Source of the DNA: Oribacterium sp. KHPX15 | GTDB taxonomy: Bacteria > Bacillota > Clostridia > Lachnospirales > Lachnospiraceae | Reading direction: 5' to 3' | Assembly: GCF_900107835.1 (NCBI RefSeq) | Contig: NZ_FNRG01000001.1 | Location: 1-64,000 of the forward strand | DNA: 64,000 bases | Shown: one piece after another, positions 8,297-17,165 of the stretch | How positions within the stretch are numbered: position 1 is the first letter of the stretch | Layout of the letters: every line of letters starts with the position of its first letter | The notes under the pieces: generated by a model | Databases searched by the model: none | Told to the model about the DNA's origin: nothing | Seen by the model: only the letters and a program-made list of their open reading frames with translations | Made by a program: the position numbers and the translations under genes

Positions 8297-9409
8297 ATGT
8301 CAGATATAGAAAAAAATATCATAAATGTAACTAAGGCAAGCCTCCCTCCTCTGGATGAATACACTCAGATGCTGAGGGATATATGGGATTCTGCATGGCT
8401 TACCAATATGGGTAAGTATCACGAAGAGCTCAGGGAAGAACTTACGAAGTATCTTAAGGTTGGTTCCCTGCAGCTTTTTGTCAATGGCCACAGCGCCCTT
8501 GAGTTCCTGATTCAGGCCATGGAGCTTTCCGGAGAGGTCATTACCACTCCTTTTTCTTTTGCGTCCACAACACATGCCATCGTAAGAAACGGGCTGAAGC
8601 CGGTCTTTTGTGACATTAGTTTAAAGGACTATACCATCGATACAGATAAGCTGGAGTCCCTTATAACCGAAAAAACCTCTGCCATAGTTCCCGTGCATGT
8701 TTACGGTAATGTCTGTGACGTGGAAAAGATACAGGAAATTGCAGACAGGCATCACCTCAAGGTTCTTTATGATGCTGCCCACACATTTGGTGAGGAGTAT
8801 AAGGGAAAGGGAATCGGTACCTTCGGGGACGCTTCAATGTTTTCCTTCCATGCCACTAAGGTTTTCAATTCTATTGAAGGCGGCGCTGTTACAACAGGAG
8901 AAAATAACGAGAAGCTCATGGCCAAGCTCTATGAGCTTAAAAACTTCGGAATCCTCGGCCAGGAGGAAGTGGCTTCCGTAGGAGGTAACGGCAAGATGAA
9001 TGAGTTTGCCGCCGCCATGGGGCTTTGCAATCTCCGCCATGTTTCGGAGTATATCGAAAAACGTAAGACAGTATTTGAGAGATATATGGAGAATCTCAGC
9101 GGCGTTCCCGGAATCATACTTCCTGAGGAAAATCCGGACCTTAAGCCGAATTATGCCTACATGCCGGTGCGTTTCCACGAGTTCGGAAAATCCAGAGACG
9201 AGGTCTGGAAAGCTCTTAAGGGTGGTAATGTTAACGCCCGTAAGTATTTCTACCCATGCATCAATGCCTACGGCTGCTACAAGGATCAGTATGATGTTAA
9301 TGATACTCCCCGGGCGCTTCTCGCATCTCTTGAGATACTTACACTTCCGATCTATCCGGATCTGAGCCTTGAGGATGTGGACCGTATCTGCATGATGATA
9401 CTTAACTGA
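8297..9409 (+). CDS. DegT/DnrJ/EryC1/StrS family sugar aminotransferase
   Basis: 370 residues, full family length. Fold type I PLP enzyme features: TTPFSFASTTHAI, aspartate 159 in YDAAH, and the Schiff-base lysine 188 in FSFHATKVFNS, followed by EGGAVTT. The family transaminates keto-sugars bound to nucleotides to make amino sugars for surface glycans or secondary metabolites, in the cytoplasm. The exact sugar cannot be read from sequence. It is the first gene of the glycan locus and is followed after 10 bases by an ATP-grasp gene, so the product may be an amino sugar that is later acylated or ligated. GGAG at 8289 precedes the ATG. Confidence 0.88.
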   Translation: MSDIEKNIINVTKASLPPLDEYTQMLRDIWDSAWLTNMGKYHEELREELTKYLKVGSLQLFVNGHSALEFLIQAMELSGEVITTPFSFASTTHAIVRNGLKPVFCDISLKDYTIDTDKLESLITEKTSAIVPVHVYGNVCDVEKIQEIADRHHLKVLYDAAHTFGEEYKGKGIGTFGDASMFSFHATKVFNSIEGGAVTTGENNEKLMAKLYELKNFGILGQEEVASVGGNGKMNEFAAAMGLCNLRHVSEYIEKRKTVFERYMENLSGVPGIILPEENPDLKPNYAYMPVRFHEFGKSRDEVWKALKGGNVNARKYFYPCINAYGCYKDQYDVNDTPRALLASLEILTLPIYPDLSLEDVDRICMMILN

Positions 9410-9419
9410 GGAGAACAAA

Positions 9420-10442
9420 ATGAACGAACAAAGAACAGCGCTGGTCACAGCCATCGGCTCCTTTTCCGCGGACGCGGTTATAAGAAGTCTTCATGAGATG
9501 GGCTATAAGGTAGTGGGCAGCGACATATATGATAAAGAGTGGGTTGCAGCCTCCCTTGATGTGGACATGTTTTACAAAGCACCCTACGCAAGTGATGAAG
9601 AAGCCTACATTTCCTTTATAAAAAAGGTATGTGAAGAGGAGCATGTGGACCGCATCCTTCCACTCATCGATGTGGAGATTGACGTACTTAACCGCCACAG
9701 AGAAGAACTGGAAAACGAAAAGGTAACCATCTGCATGTCTTCGAAAGAAGCCATCGAGGTACTGAGAGACAAGTACCTCATGAGCCGTCTGGTTGAAGGT
9801 GTTCTTAATGAGATAGAGGAGCCTGAGGTAAAGGGTGCTGTCAGGATCATTCCCACAAAGCTTGCTGAGGAAGTGGATTTTGAGCAGGTTACTTATCCAC
9901 TTATCCTTAAGCCTGTGGACGGAAGAAGCTCCGGCGGACTTTACCGAATCTACCATGAGGATCAGCTGGGCTTTGCATTTTCAAACATCATCGATCCCGA
10001 AAAGCTGAATGATACAAATCTTACCAGATACATCGTTCAGCCTATGATAAAGGGTAATGTTATCACCGTGGACATCCTTCGCGATACCAAAGGAAACTGC
10101 AGGGCGGTACCGAGAGAAGAGCTTCTCCGTACGGCAAACGGTGCGGGACTCAGCGTAAGGATAATGGAGGATGAGGTTCTTCAGGATGTATGCTGCAGGA
10201 TAGCTGAGCGCGCCGGTATCACGGGCTGCGTTAACTTCGAGTTTATCCGCGGTGAGGGCTCAGGAGTTTATTATTTTGTTGAATGTAATCCCCGATTCTC
10301 CGGAGGCGTAGCCTTTACGGAGCTTTCAGGCGTTCCCATGATAAAGAATCATATGCGGATTTTTGACGGGGAGAAGATGGAAGAACTTCCAAAACAAAAA
10401 TGCGGCTTTATGACCAGAAAATATATGGAAATAAAGATGTAG
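9420..10442 (+). CDS. ATP-grasp ligase of carbamoyl-phosphate synthase-like type
   Basis: 340 residues with a Rossmann-like N-domain (ALVTAIGSFSADAVIRSL) and a C-terminal ATP-grasp fold: YPLILKPVDGRSSGGL nucleotide loop near residue 165, and the metal-binding FVECNPRFSGG near 290. Family members join a carboxylate to an amine using ATP. Here the partner could be an amino sugar from the adjacent aminotransferase, but the substrate is unknown. GAGGAG lies just upstream of the ATG, in the 10-base gap to the previous gene, so the two are co-transcribed. This kind of enzyme is found in glycan and polyamine/peptide clusters. Confidence 0.8.
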   Translation: MNEQRTALVTAIGSFSADAVIRSLHEMGYKVVGSDIYDKEWVAASLDVDMFYKAPYASDEEAYISFIKKVCEEEHVDRILPLIDVEIDVLNRHREELENEKVTICMSSKEAIEVLRDKYLMSRLVEGVLNEIEEPEVKGAVRIIPTKLAEEVDFEQVTYPLILKPVDGRSSGGLYRIYHEDQLGFAFSNIIDPEKLNDTNLTRYIVQPMIKGNVITVDILRDTKGNCRAVPREELLRTANGAGLSVRIMEDEVLQDVCCRIAERAGITGCVNFEFIRGEGSGVYYFVECNPRFSGGVAFTELSGVPMIKNHMRIFDGEKMEELPKQKCGFMTRKYMEIKM

Positions 10443-10443
10443 T

Positions 10444-10564
10444 GTGAAAAATATATTCCATCACTATTTGTGCCGCAGCTTGAAGGCAGAATGGAGATTA
10501 ATGTGAAAAATACTTTTCAATGCTATATGTGCTGCAGGTCAATTGCGGCGGAATGGAGATCTGT
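10444..10564 (+). repeat. Tandem imperfect duplication of a gene leader
   Basis: Two copies (10444-10502 and 10503-10564) begin GTGAAAAATA and end with GGAGAT plus three to five bases. They contain matching blocks TGTGCCGCAG / TGTGCTGCAG and GAATGGAGAT. The second copy supplies the ribosome site of the next gene. See findings. Confidence 0.75.
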
Positions 10565-11278
10565 ATGGCGGAAGCATTAAAGGAAAATTCAAATAGAGAA
10601 AAAGTGCTTTTGGTCATACCTGCCTATAATGAAGCGGAGAATCTTCCGAAGGTTGTGGCAGACATCAGGGCGCAGAAGTTTCCCATGGATTACATCATCA
10701 TTTCCGACGGTTCAACCGACGGTACTGTGGAGCTTTGTGAACGGGAGCATTATAACTATATATCCCTTCCTGCCAATCTCGGACTTGCGGGCTGCTTCCA
10801 GACAGGTATGAAATATGCCTACAGGAAGGGCTACAGCTACGCCGTTCAGTTTGACGGAGACGGGCAGCATCGTGCCGAAGATATAGAAACACTGTATGAG
10901 AAGATGAAAGAAGGGGATTATGACATTGTCCAGGGTTCCCGCTTTCTTGTAAAGAAAAAGGGTGGCTCCATGCGTGAGATAGGCTCGAGACTCATTTCAG
11001 TGGCTATCAAGATCACCACCGGAAAGACCATAACCGATCCCACCTGCGGATTAAGGATGTACAGCGGACGCGTTATCGACAGCTTTGCCAACAGGCTGAA
11101 TTACGGGCCGGAACCGGATACCATTTCATTTTTGATCAAAAAGGGTGCAAAGGTTACCGAAGCTCCCGTGACTATAGATGACAGGCTTGCAGGGGAATCA
11201 TATCTGAAGCCTATGAACGCAATGAAATATATGGCAAGGATGCTCATATCCATACTGGTCATACAGAGCAGCAGGTAA
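10565..11278 (+). CDS. Glycosyltransferase family 2, polyprenyl-phosphate sugar synthase-like
   Basis: 237 residues. GT-A fold motifs: VLLVIPAYNEAENLPKVV, the SDGSTDGT loop, the metal-binding FDGDGQH, QGSRF and DPTCGLRMY. This pattern matches dolichol/undecaprenyl-phosphate hexose synthases that load a sugar onto a lipid carrier at the inner membrane face. There is no membrane domain in this protein; the DUF2304 gene downstream is a frequent partner of such enzymes. The start is ATG 10565 with GGAG at 10555; an earlier in-frame ATG (10520) lies inside the duplicated leader and has no ribosome site. Confidence 0.88.
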   Translation: MAEALKENSNREKVLLVIPAYNEAENLPKVVADIRAQKFPMDYIIISDGSTDGTVELCEREHYNYISLPANLGLAGCFQTGMKYAYRKGYSYAVQFDGDGQHRAEDIETLYEKMKEGDYDIVQGSRFLVKKKGGSMREIGSRLISVAIKITTGKTITDPTCGLRMYSGRVIDSFANRLNYGPEPDTISFLIKKGAKVTEAPVTIDDRLAGESYLKPMNAMKYMARMLISILVIQSSR

Positions 11279-11283
11279 GATTC

Positions 11284-12555
11284 ATGAAAAATATCATTAT
11301 TGAATCCAACAGAGATTTTATATGGAATGCGTTAGGAAGTCTTATCTATGCAATGGCTTCCATAGTTCTCGCCTTTGCGGTGATACGTATTGCAGGACCT
11401 TCAGAGGGAGGAATATTCGGTTTCGGCTTCTCAACCCTTGGGCAGCAGATGTTCATCATTTCCTACTTCGGCATCAGACCGTTTCATATAACGGATATGA
11501 AAAGACAGTTCAGCTTCTCGGATTATCTTCTTACCAGGCGGATCACATCGCTTCTGGCTTTTTTGGGAAGCCTTTTGTTCGTCGTCATACAGATGATGGA
11601 AGGAAATTATGATATCCATAAGTCGATGATCCTTGTTTTGCTATCCGTATATAAAATCATAGATGGTTATGCCGATGTTTATGAGTCAGAGCTTCAGCGA
11701 CAGGATAAGCTGTACCGTACAGGACAGTCCCTTGCGTTCAGAACAAGTCTTTCTGTTCTGACATTGCTTCTTGTGCTGCTTGTGTCCGGAAATCTTCTGA
11801 TTGCGGTTGCTGCAGCAGATGTGATGCAGATTATGGGAACAAAACTTTTTGCCGTGAGAGTTCTCGGAAAGGGACTCGCTCCATCAGAGCGTGAATTCAA
11901 AAAATCCTACGAGCTCATATCCTCAACAGCTCTTTTGTTCCTTAGCGTTTTTGTGGATTTTTACATTTTCTCGGCCTCGAAGTATGCCATTGACGCCGAG
12001 CTTTCAGATGCGGCTTCGGGGTACTTTAACGTACTTTTCATGCCCACATCATTTATTTATCTCATCGCGAATTTTCTTATCAGGCCAATGCTTACAAAAC
12101 TGGCGACCTTCTACAGCGAGAACAATAAGAGGGCCTTTGACCGGACTTGTATTTACATGGTAAAGGCGGTTGCGGTCCTTAGTATTTTGATTTTGATCCT
12201 GACCTTTATATTCGGACGTTTCGGGCTTGGAATATTCGAATTTCTCCTGGGACCTTCCGCTGATGGAAAGCTGGTGTCAGAATTTATGACATTTGCACTT
12301 CTCATAGTTGGCGGCTCACTTTATGCCTTTGCCAATGTTATGTACTATATTCTTGTGACCGTCCGGAAACAGCTTCAGATATTTATAGGTTATGTGATGA
12401 CGGCTGCGGTGGCGATATTAACGGCAGGCCCCATGGTGAGAAATCAGGGAATGTTTGGCGGCGCTCTTAACTATGTTATGCTGATGTCACTCCTTACGGT
12501 TATCTTTACACTGTATACAATAGTTTCGGTGAGGAAAATCAATGAAAACAGTTGA
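11284..12555 (+). CDS. Polysaccharide flippase-like membrane protein (MOP superfamily)
   Basis: 423 residues, with about 12 hydrophobic segments spread over the whole length and short basic loops. The first helix region reads FIWNALGSLIYAMASIVLAF, as in Wzx/MATE-like O-antigen flippases. These move lipid-linked oligosaccharides from the inner to the outer membrane leaflet. It begins five bases after the glycosyltransferase stop and overlaps the next glycosyltransferase by 14 bases, so it is part of the operon. Loops are divergent, so the family call rests on topology and context. Confidence 0.8.
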   Translation: MKNIIIESNRDFIWNALGSLIYAMASIVLAFAVIRIAGPSEGGIFGFGFSTLGQQMFIISYFGIRPFHITDMKRQFSFSDYLLTRRITSLLAFLGSLLFVVIQMMEGNYDIHKSMILVLLSVYKIIDGYADVYESELQRQDKLYRTGQSLAFRTSLSVLTLLLVLLVSGNLLIAVAAADVMQIMGTKLFAVRVLGKGLAPSEREFKKSYELISSTALLFLSVFVDFYIFSASKYAIDAELSDAASGYFNVLFMPTSFIYLIANFLIRPMLTKLATFYSENNKRAFDRTCIYMVKAVAVLSILILILTFIFGRFGLGIFEFLLGPSADGKLVSEFMTFALLIVGGSLYAFANVMYYILVTVRKQLQIFIGYVMTAAVAILTAGPMVRNQGMFGGALNYVMLMSLLTVIFTLYTIVSVRKINENS

Positions 12556-13465
12556 TGTTATCATCCCGACCTACAAACCGGGATCCAAGTTCATAAGGCA
12601 GCAGGAAATGCTCCAAAAACAGACTTATCCTGTGAACCGCGTGATCATAGTTAACACAGAAGAAAAATTCCTGGACCGAAGTCTCCTTCAGGATTATGAG
12701 AATGTCTCCGTGACAGATATTTCGGCTATGGAGTTTGATCATGGCGCCACCAGAAATCTCGGAGTTTCCAAATCACGGGCGGATTATTTCCTTATGATGA
12801 CAGATGATGCTGTGCCGAAGGACGAACATCTGGTGGAGAATCTTGTGAAGATGATGGAATCATCACAGGATAAGGAAATCGGGGCGGTTTACGGAAGGCA
12901 GCTTGCGACGGGAGAGAGCTCAGAGGATGAAAAGTATTCAAGGAACTTTAATTATCCGGCACAATCTTTCGTAAAAACCATTGAGGATCTGCCGCGGCTT
13001 GGCATCAAGACCTATTTTGAGTCCAATGTATGCTGTCTTTACAGAAGGGATATTTTCGACAGGCTTGGTGGATTTATTGACCATACTATCTTTAATGAGG
13101 ATATGATCTACTGCTGCAGGATGCTTAAAGCAGGTTACGCCAGTGCCTACTGTGCCGAAGCAGCGGTTTTTCATGCACATAATTACACCGGCATGCAGCA
13201 GCTGAGAAGAAACTTTGATCTGGGAGTTTCTCAGGCGGATCATCCGGAGGTATTCGGAGGCCTCAAGTCAGAGGGCGAAGGCATTAAACTGGTAAAGGGT
13301 AATGCGGCTGCACTTATGAAAAAAGGAAAGCTTTTTTCGGTGGTTAGACTCATTTGGGTTTCCGGATGCAAGTATATAGGTTTCAGGTTGGGAAGGAACT
13401 ATAAGAAGCTTTCAAAGAAAACCATATTGAAGCTTACTATGAATAAACACTATTGGGGAAATTGA
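12542..13465 (+). CDS. Glycosyltransferase family 2 (rhamnosyltransferase-like)
   Basis: 307 residues. GT2 motifs: VDVIIPTYKPG at the N-terminus, the MEFDHGATRNLGV block and the metal site FLMMTDDAVP typical of rhamnosyltransferases, then FNEDMIYCCRMLKAGY. It would add a sugar, possibly rhamnose, to a lipid-linked glycan on the cytoplasmic side. A dTDP-rhamnose pathway epimerase (rmlC) lies 49 kb away in the window. Start overlaps the flippase gene; GTGAGG is nearby. Confidence 0.85.
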   Translation: MKTVDVIIPTYKPGSKFIRQQEMLQKQTYPVNRVIIVNTEEKFLDRSLLQDYENVSVTDISAMEFDHGATRNLGVSKSRADYFLMMTDDAVPKDEHLVENLVKMMESSQDKEIGAVYGRQLATGESSEDEKYSRNFNYPAQSFVKTIEDLPRLGIKTYFESNVCCLYRRDIFDRLGGFIDHTIFNEDMIYCCRMLKAGYASAYCAEAAVFHAHNYTGMQQLRRNFDLGVSQADHPEVFGGLKSEGEGIKLVKGNAAALMKKGKLFSVVRLIWVSGCKYIGFRLGRNYKKLSKKTILKLTMNKHYWGN

Positions 13466-13500
13466 TTTCTAAACAACTATTTTTGAGGAGAAACAGTATT

Positions 13501-13926
13501 ATGATGACACCGCTTTTCAGAGCTGTACTGGTGGTCGCATCTGTCGGAACATTGACAGTGGTCCTTAACAGGATACACAAGGCAAAACTGAATATTGAGG
13601 ATTCTATATTCTGGATTCTTTTGGTATTCATGTTCGTAGTGTTCGCGGTATTTCCTGTGGTGCCGGATGCCCTGGCAGGACTTCTGGGTATTTACAGCAC
13701 TGCCAATTTCCTGTTCCTCTTCATGATATTTATCCTGATCATGAGACTTTTTTCCATGAGTATGAGGGTGAGTTCTCTGGAGGACAAGCTCAGGAATCTG
13801 GTTCAGGAGCTGGCGCTTAAAGAAAAGAATGAAATGGATGATAAAACATTGAGATCCTCAGATGATCGGGGAGTCTCTTCAGTGAAGGCTCATGAAAGAC
13901 TTGAAGATGAAAAGCCGGCAAAATAA
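13501..13926 (+). CDS. DUF2304-type small membrane protein
   Basis: 141 residues from ATG 13501, chosen because GAGGAG lies ten bases upstream; an in-frame ATG at 13453 overlaps the previous gene and has no ribosome site. Three hydrophobic helices (ALVVASVGTLTVV, FWILLVFMFVVFAVFPVVPDALAGLLGI, NFLFLFMIFILIM) are followed by a coiled-coil-like segment (SSLEDKLRNLVQELALKEK) and a charged tail. Members of this small family sit beside GT2 polyprenyl-phosphate sugar synthases and may act as membrane partners. Its 3' end overlaps the next gene by 35 bases. Confidence 0.72.
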   Translation: MMTPLFRAVLVVASVGTLTVVLNRIHKAKLNIEDSIFWILLVFMFVVFAVFPVVPDALAGLLGIYSTANFLFLFMIFILIMRLFSMSMRVSSLEDKLRNLVQELALKEKNEMDDKTLRSSDDRGVSSVKAHERLEDEKPAK

Positions 13927-15256
13927 AACGGGACATCAGAACAGGGTGAAGGAAATGACATCAGTTAAGGGCGAGAAACAAAGATATCTTTTATGGGATA
14001 TATTTAAGGGCTTTGGAATAGTGTTTATCGTTTTCGGTCACACCGGAAAGGTTGGCGGAGCCATAGTATATCTTTTTCATCTGGCTCTGTTCTTTTTTGT
14101 TACGGGATACTTTTTCAATGAAGAAAAGTATGGACGGGATCCTTTCAGGTATTTTGGGAAACGTATAAAGGGAACCTGGGGAAGGTACATGCTGTACTGC
14201 ATTTTCTTTGCAATTACCCACAACTTCTGTGTGGTACACGGTCTAATGACACCCGGTTCAGTGATTTATGACGGACCTGAGTATCTGAGATCCATCATGG
14301 GCAGTATGGTTCTTGAAAGACCTGAGCTTTATTCGGGCCCCATGTGGTTTGTGCCTCTGTGGCTTTTGGGTTCGGTGCTTTTTGCCGGAGTTATATATCT
14401 TTCAAATAAGATTTCCGGTGCTTTCACAGCAGCTGCCGCTGCAGATGAAAAGAGTCTCAGAGATGATGAGGAGTTATCCAATGTGAAATCCGCATCGGAT
14501 CTAAAGACCGGAGGCATGGATGTAAAAAAGCTTGTGGATTTAGCCAATATACGTAAAAAAGCTGTATCACAGGAATATCGGACATTTAAAAACATAAGTA
14601 TAGTTGTGATGTCTCTCTTATGCCTTATTGTAGGACTCTATGCGGTTGATAAGGGCATTAACATTCTCTATCATATGGAGCTTGCTTTTGTGATAGAGCC
14701 GTTTTTTGCTTTCGGATATTTCATGAAGAAATACCTTCCGAACTGGCAGGACAAGCTTGGCTGGCCCATAATGATTCCGGCAGTGGTATTGATCTATTTC
14801 ATCTTCAATAAATTCATAGATGCGGGAATATGGTTCGATCTTGCAAGCCAGGATATCTTTGGGTGCTGGTACTATGTTGGCGGAGTTCTCGGAATACTCT
14901 TCACCATTATGCTTTCAAAGCTTGTTGAGAGAGTAGAGGTCAATGATAAGCTTCCGGAAGACAGTAAGCTAAAACTCTGCCCGCTGTTTACGAAGGGACC
15001 GAATCCTGTAGCGGCGCTTCTTGCAGCTGCAGGTAAATACAGCTTCGATATCATGGCACTCCACATCTTTGTTTTCAAGATGCTTGATATGCTGCTCAGG
15101 AAATTATATTACAGGGATCCGGGTATGGATCTGTCTCAGTATCCTTCGCCTTTATCTCAGCAGTGGTGGGTGCTTTATCTGGTGGTGCCGGTGCTGGTAC
15201 CGATGCTCGTGGGCATCATGATTGACAGAATAAAGAGCAGGATACGAGGGAAATAG
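13892..15256 (+). CDS. Acyltransferase 3 family membrane protein
   Basis: Up to 454 residues. The fold is recognised from YLLWDIFKGFGIVFIVFGHTGK at the N-terminus (the H in VFGHT is the usual catalytic His), many membrane helices and the SFDIMALHIFVFK region. Acyltransferase-3 proteins O-acetylate or succinylate surface glycans. The start is uncertain: ATG 13892 gives a long basic leader, while ATG 13955 has AAGG too close upstream. A charged soluble insert lies at about residues 185-230 (DEKSLRDDEELSN ... LANIRKKAV) between two helices, longer than usual for the family. An array of palindromes begins 26 bases after the stop. Confidence 0.83.
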   Translation: MKDLKMKSRQNKTGHQNRVKEMTSVKGEKQRYLLWDIFKGFGIVFIVFGHTGKVGGAIVYLFHLALFFFVTGYFFNEEKYGRDPFRYFGKRIKGTWGRYMLYCIFFAITHNFCVVHGLMTPGSVIYDGPEYLRSIMGSMVLERPELYSGPMWFVPLWLLGSVLFAGVIYLSNKISGAFTAAAAADEKSLRDDEELSNVKSASDLKTGGMDVKKLVDLANIRKKAVSQEYRTFKNISIVVMSLLCLIVGLYAVDKGINILYHMELAFVIEPFFAFGYFMKKYLPNWQDKLGWPIMIPAVVLIYFIFNKFIDAGIWFDLASQDIFGCWYYVGGVLGILFTIMLSKLVERVEVNDKLPEDSKLKLCPLFTKGPNPVAALLAAAGKYSFDIMALHIFVFKMLDMLLRKLYYRDPGMDLSQYPSPLSQQWWVLYLVVPVLVPMLVGIMIDRIKSRIRGK

Positions 15257-15281
15257 TCCCATTTAAAAATATTTGGGATAT

Positions 15282-15531
15282 TTGACCCTCAAGAAGATAT
15301 CCGGAATTGAGGTCAACAATATTAAGCTCCCATATTGACTCATATCTAATGTTTGCAGATTTGTAGTCAATATGGGAGCTTTATATTTTTGACTCAATAG
15401 CAGGATTTTAATAATTGCGGTCATGATGATACTTCACAATCGTTGACTTGCTTTGGAATTTTACATAATTTGAGTCAAAGAGGCACTAGGAGATAGATGA
15501 CCTCTTTTGGAAAAAGCATGATTTGAGTCAA
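15282..15531. repeat. Array of five 35-36 bp palindromes, period 53-54 bp
   Basis: Units start at 15282, 15335, 15389, 15443 and 15497. Each begins TTGAC (ATGAC in the last) and ends GTCAA (GTCAT in the third). The interior of unit 1 is also self-complementary (TTGACC.TCAA / TTGAGGTCAA). Unit 2 plus its flanks forms a 16-bp perfect stem (AGCTCCCATATTGACT pairing to 15379), which probably acts as a terminator because T-rich sequence follows. The same unit length and period recur at 37097-37503. Confidence 0.85.
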
Positions 15532-15534
15532 AGA

Positions 15535-15556
15535 GACACCTTCAAAGTGTCTCTCG
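15535..15556. terminator. Hairpin, possible terminator between convergent genes
   Basis: AGAGACAC (about 15532-15539) pairs with GTGTCTCT (about 15547-15554) just beyond the last palindrome of the array. No clear T-run follows on either strand, so it is a weak terminator call. Confidence 0.4.
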
Positions 15557-15594
15557 TGACTATTTATTTATATCGTGGATGAGTGGTTATCTGA

Positions 15595-17076
15595 CTACAG
15601 CATTCTTGAAACGACAGTCTGGTAGCATCCTACAAGCACTATTCCATCCATCAGGATTTCCAACAGGAGGAAAAGGTTAGGTACGGATACTATAGCATTC
15701 GTTGCAGTTCCGCTATTTATCTTCAATGTCTTACTGGATTTTTCTGCCAAATTCCTGATCCACTTTGCCCGGAAGCAAAGCAGCAACACTGGCAGGTAGG
15801 GGAGGAAGTACCTTCCCTGGACTCCTAAGATGTAGAAGGTGTCTGCCGGGGTGTAGGATAGCAGCATGCTGGTGAGCAGTATAAAGGTCAGGAAAACAAC
15901 GGTTCCTGCCATGATAATTCTTTTCCATATTTCCGGAACCGGTTCATCATGGTCATATGCTCCGGTGAGTATCGCGCCTATCCAGAATACAAAAAGGAAA
16001 GGTGTAGGTGTTATCAGGCCTCTGTCAAAAGCTCCAAGCCACATACCGACTGTGGTGCCCAGATATTGGGTGCCAAGAATCTGGAAGGTATTTCTGATGA
16101 TGCGGAACACCAAAGTTTTATCCCGGAGGAGCTCCGAAAGATCATGAAGCTTTACAGTGTTTACTTCTCCTGAAGAAGTTAGCTCCGGTGCCTGGGTCAC
16201 GCCGGAAGCATTGATATAACGAAGCACTTCACGGAGATTCACAAGCACGATGGAGCCGATTATCAATGCTCCGATAAGCAAAACTGTCATACCCCATCTC
16301 ACAAAGCTCGGCTTCTTCCACTTTTTTATCGGAATCATGAGGCATAATGCAAAAAGCGTTGAGTATATCATCTTGCAGGGAGACAGAAGCACCGCAAGAA
16401 GCCCCATCTCCACGATGTCCCTGATTGTTATCATACGATTCTCACTTCCGACAGCGTGGTCAAGAATCACCGCTGTAAGGTAAAAGCTCAGCGCCATGAT
16501 GTAGGAGTCATAGCTGTAGCTTCCCGCAATTTCAAGTGCCATGGGAAAAAGGGATACGGCAAAAAACACCTTCTTTCCGACGGGAGTCCTTTTCACGGAA
16601 AGCGCTCCGAGAACTGAGAAAAGTAAGAGGTTCATAAACCTTCCCAAAAACAGAAGTCCAAAAGCGCTGAGATTTACAAACCTTGCCAGTGTGATCCCCA
16701 GGGCCGGCATAAGATATGCAAGTGGAGTTGTTGCCACAGGCTGCTGCAGGGTAATGCTTTCTCCTTCTTCTCTCACGCCGAAGAAACCATAATCATGTAT
16801 TTCCTTGTAAACTGAAGCGTCCAGTGTCTGGCCGATAACCGTTGCTTTATTCCAGTCATTGTCTCCGGGCCAGTTTACTATGTATTCGTCTTCCTTTCGG
16901 ATGATGACATTTCCATCCGTATCCCTTGCGGGCTTAAGCATCAGCTTATTTGAAAGTTCATAAGCTCCGACGAAATGCAGCACTTCATCCGGGGCCGAAA
17001 GAGGCGGGAGCACCGCCGTAAAGATCATGCCCATAATAAGGATTGTCAGAAAATATATCTTATGAAGCTTAAGCAT
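15595..17076 (-). CDS. DUF2142-type multi-pass membrane protein
   Basis: 493 residues from ATG 17076 (MLKLHKIYFLTILIMG). The frame stays open upstream to 17292, but that stretch is the palindromic repeat and is not coding-like. About 12 hydrophobic helices; a first extracytoplasmic loop holds LSAPDEVLHFVGAYEL, the typical P-x-D-E motif of this family, followed by LQQPVATTPLAYLMPAL. The family resembles GT-C membrane glycosyltransferases (mannosyltransferase-like), which use lipid-linked sugars outside the membrane. Lying inside a glycan locus supports that, but the activity is inferred. It faces the preceding genes convergently. Confidence 0.78.
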   Translation of the reverse strand: MLKLHKIYFLTILIMGMIFTAVLPPLSAPDEVLHFVGAYELSNKLMLKPARDTDGNVIIRKEDEYIVNWPGDNDWNKATVIGQTLDASVYKEIHDYGFFGVREEGESITLQQPVATTPLAYLMPALGITLARFVNLSAFGLLFLGRFMNLLLFSVLGALSVKRTPVGKKVFFAVSLFPMALEIAGSYSYDSYIMALSFYLTAVILDHAVGSENRMITIRDIVEMGLLAVLLSPCKMIYSTLFALCLMIPIKKWKKPSFVRWGMTVLLIGALIIGSIVLVNLREVLRYINASGVTQAPELTSSGEVNTVKLHDLSELLRDKTLVFRIIRNTFQILGTQYLGTTVGMWLGAFDRGLITPTPFLFVFWIGAILTGAYDHDEPVPEIWKRIIMAGTVVFLTFILLTSMLLSYTPADTFYILGVQGRYFLPYLPVLLLCFRAKWIRNLAEKSSKTLKINSGTATNAIVSVPNLFLLLEILMDGIVLVGCYQTVVSRML

Positions 17077-17165
17077 CTGATGTGCGCCCCCTGAATTCCA
17101 AAAATCTTCTAAACAACCAAAGCATATCATATTAGGGGTGTCAATTGAACTATTATATCCCGTCC

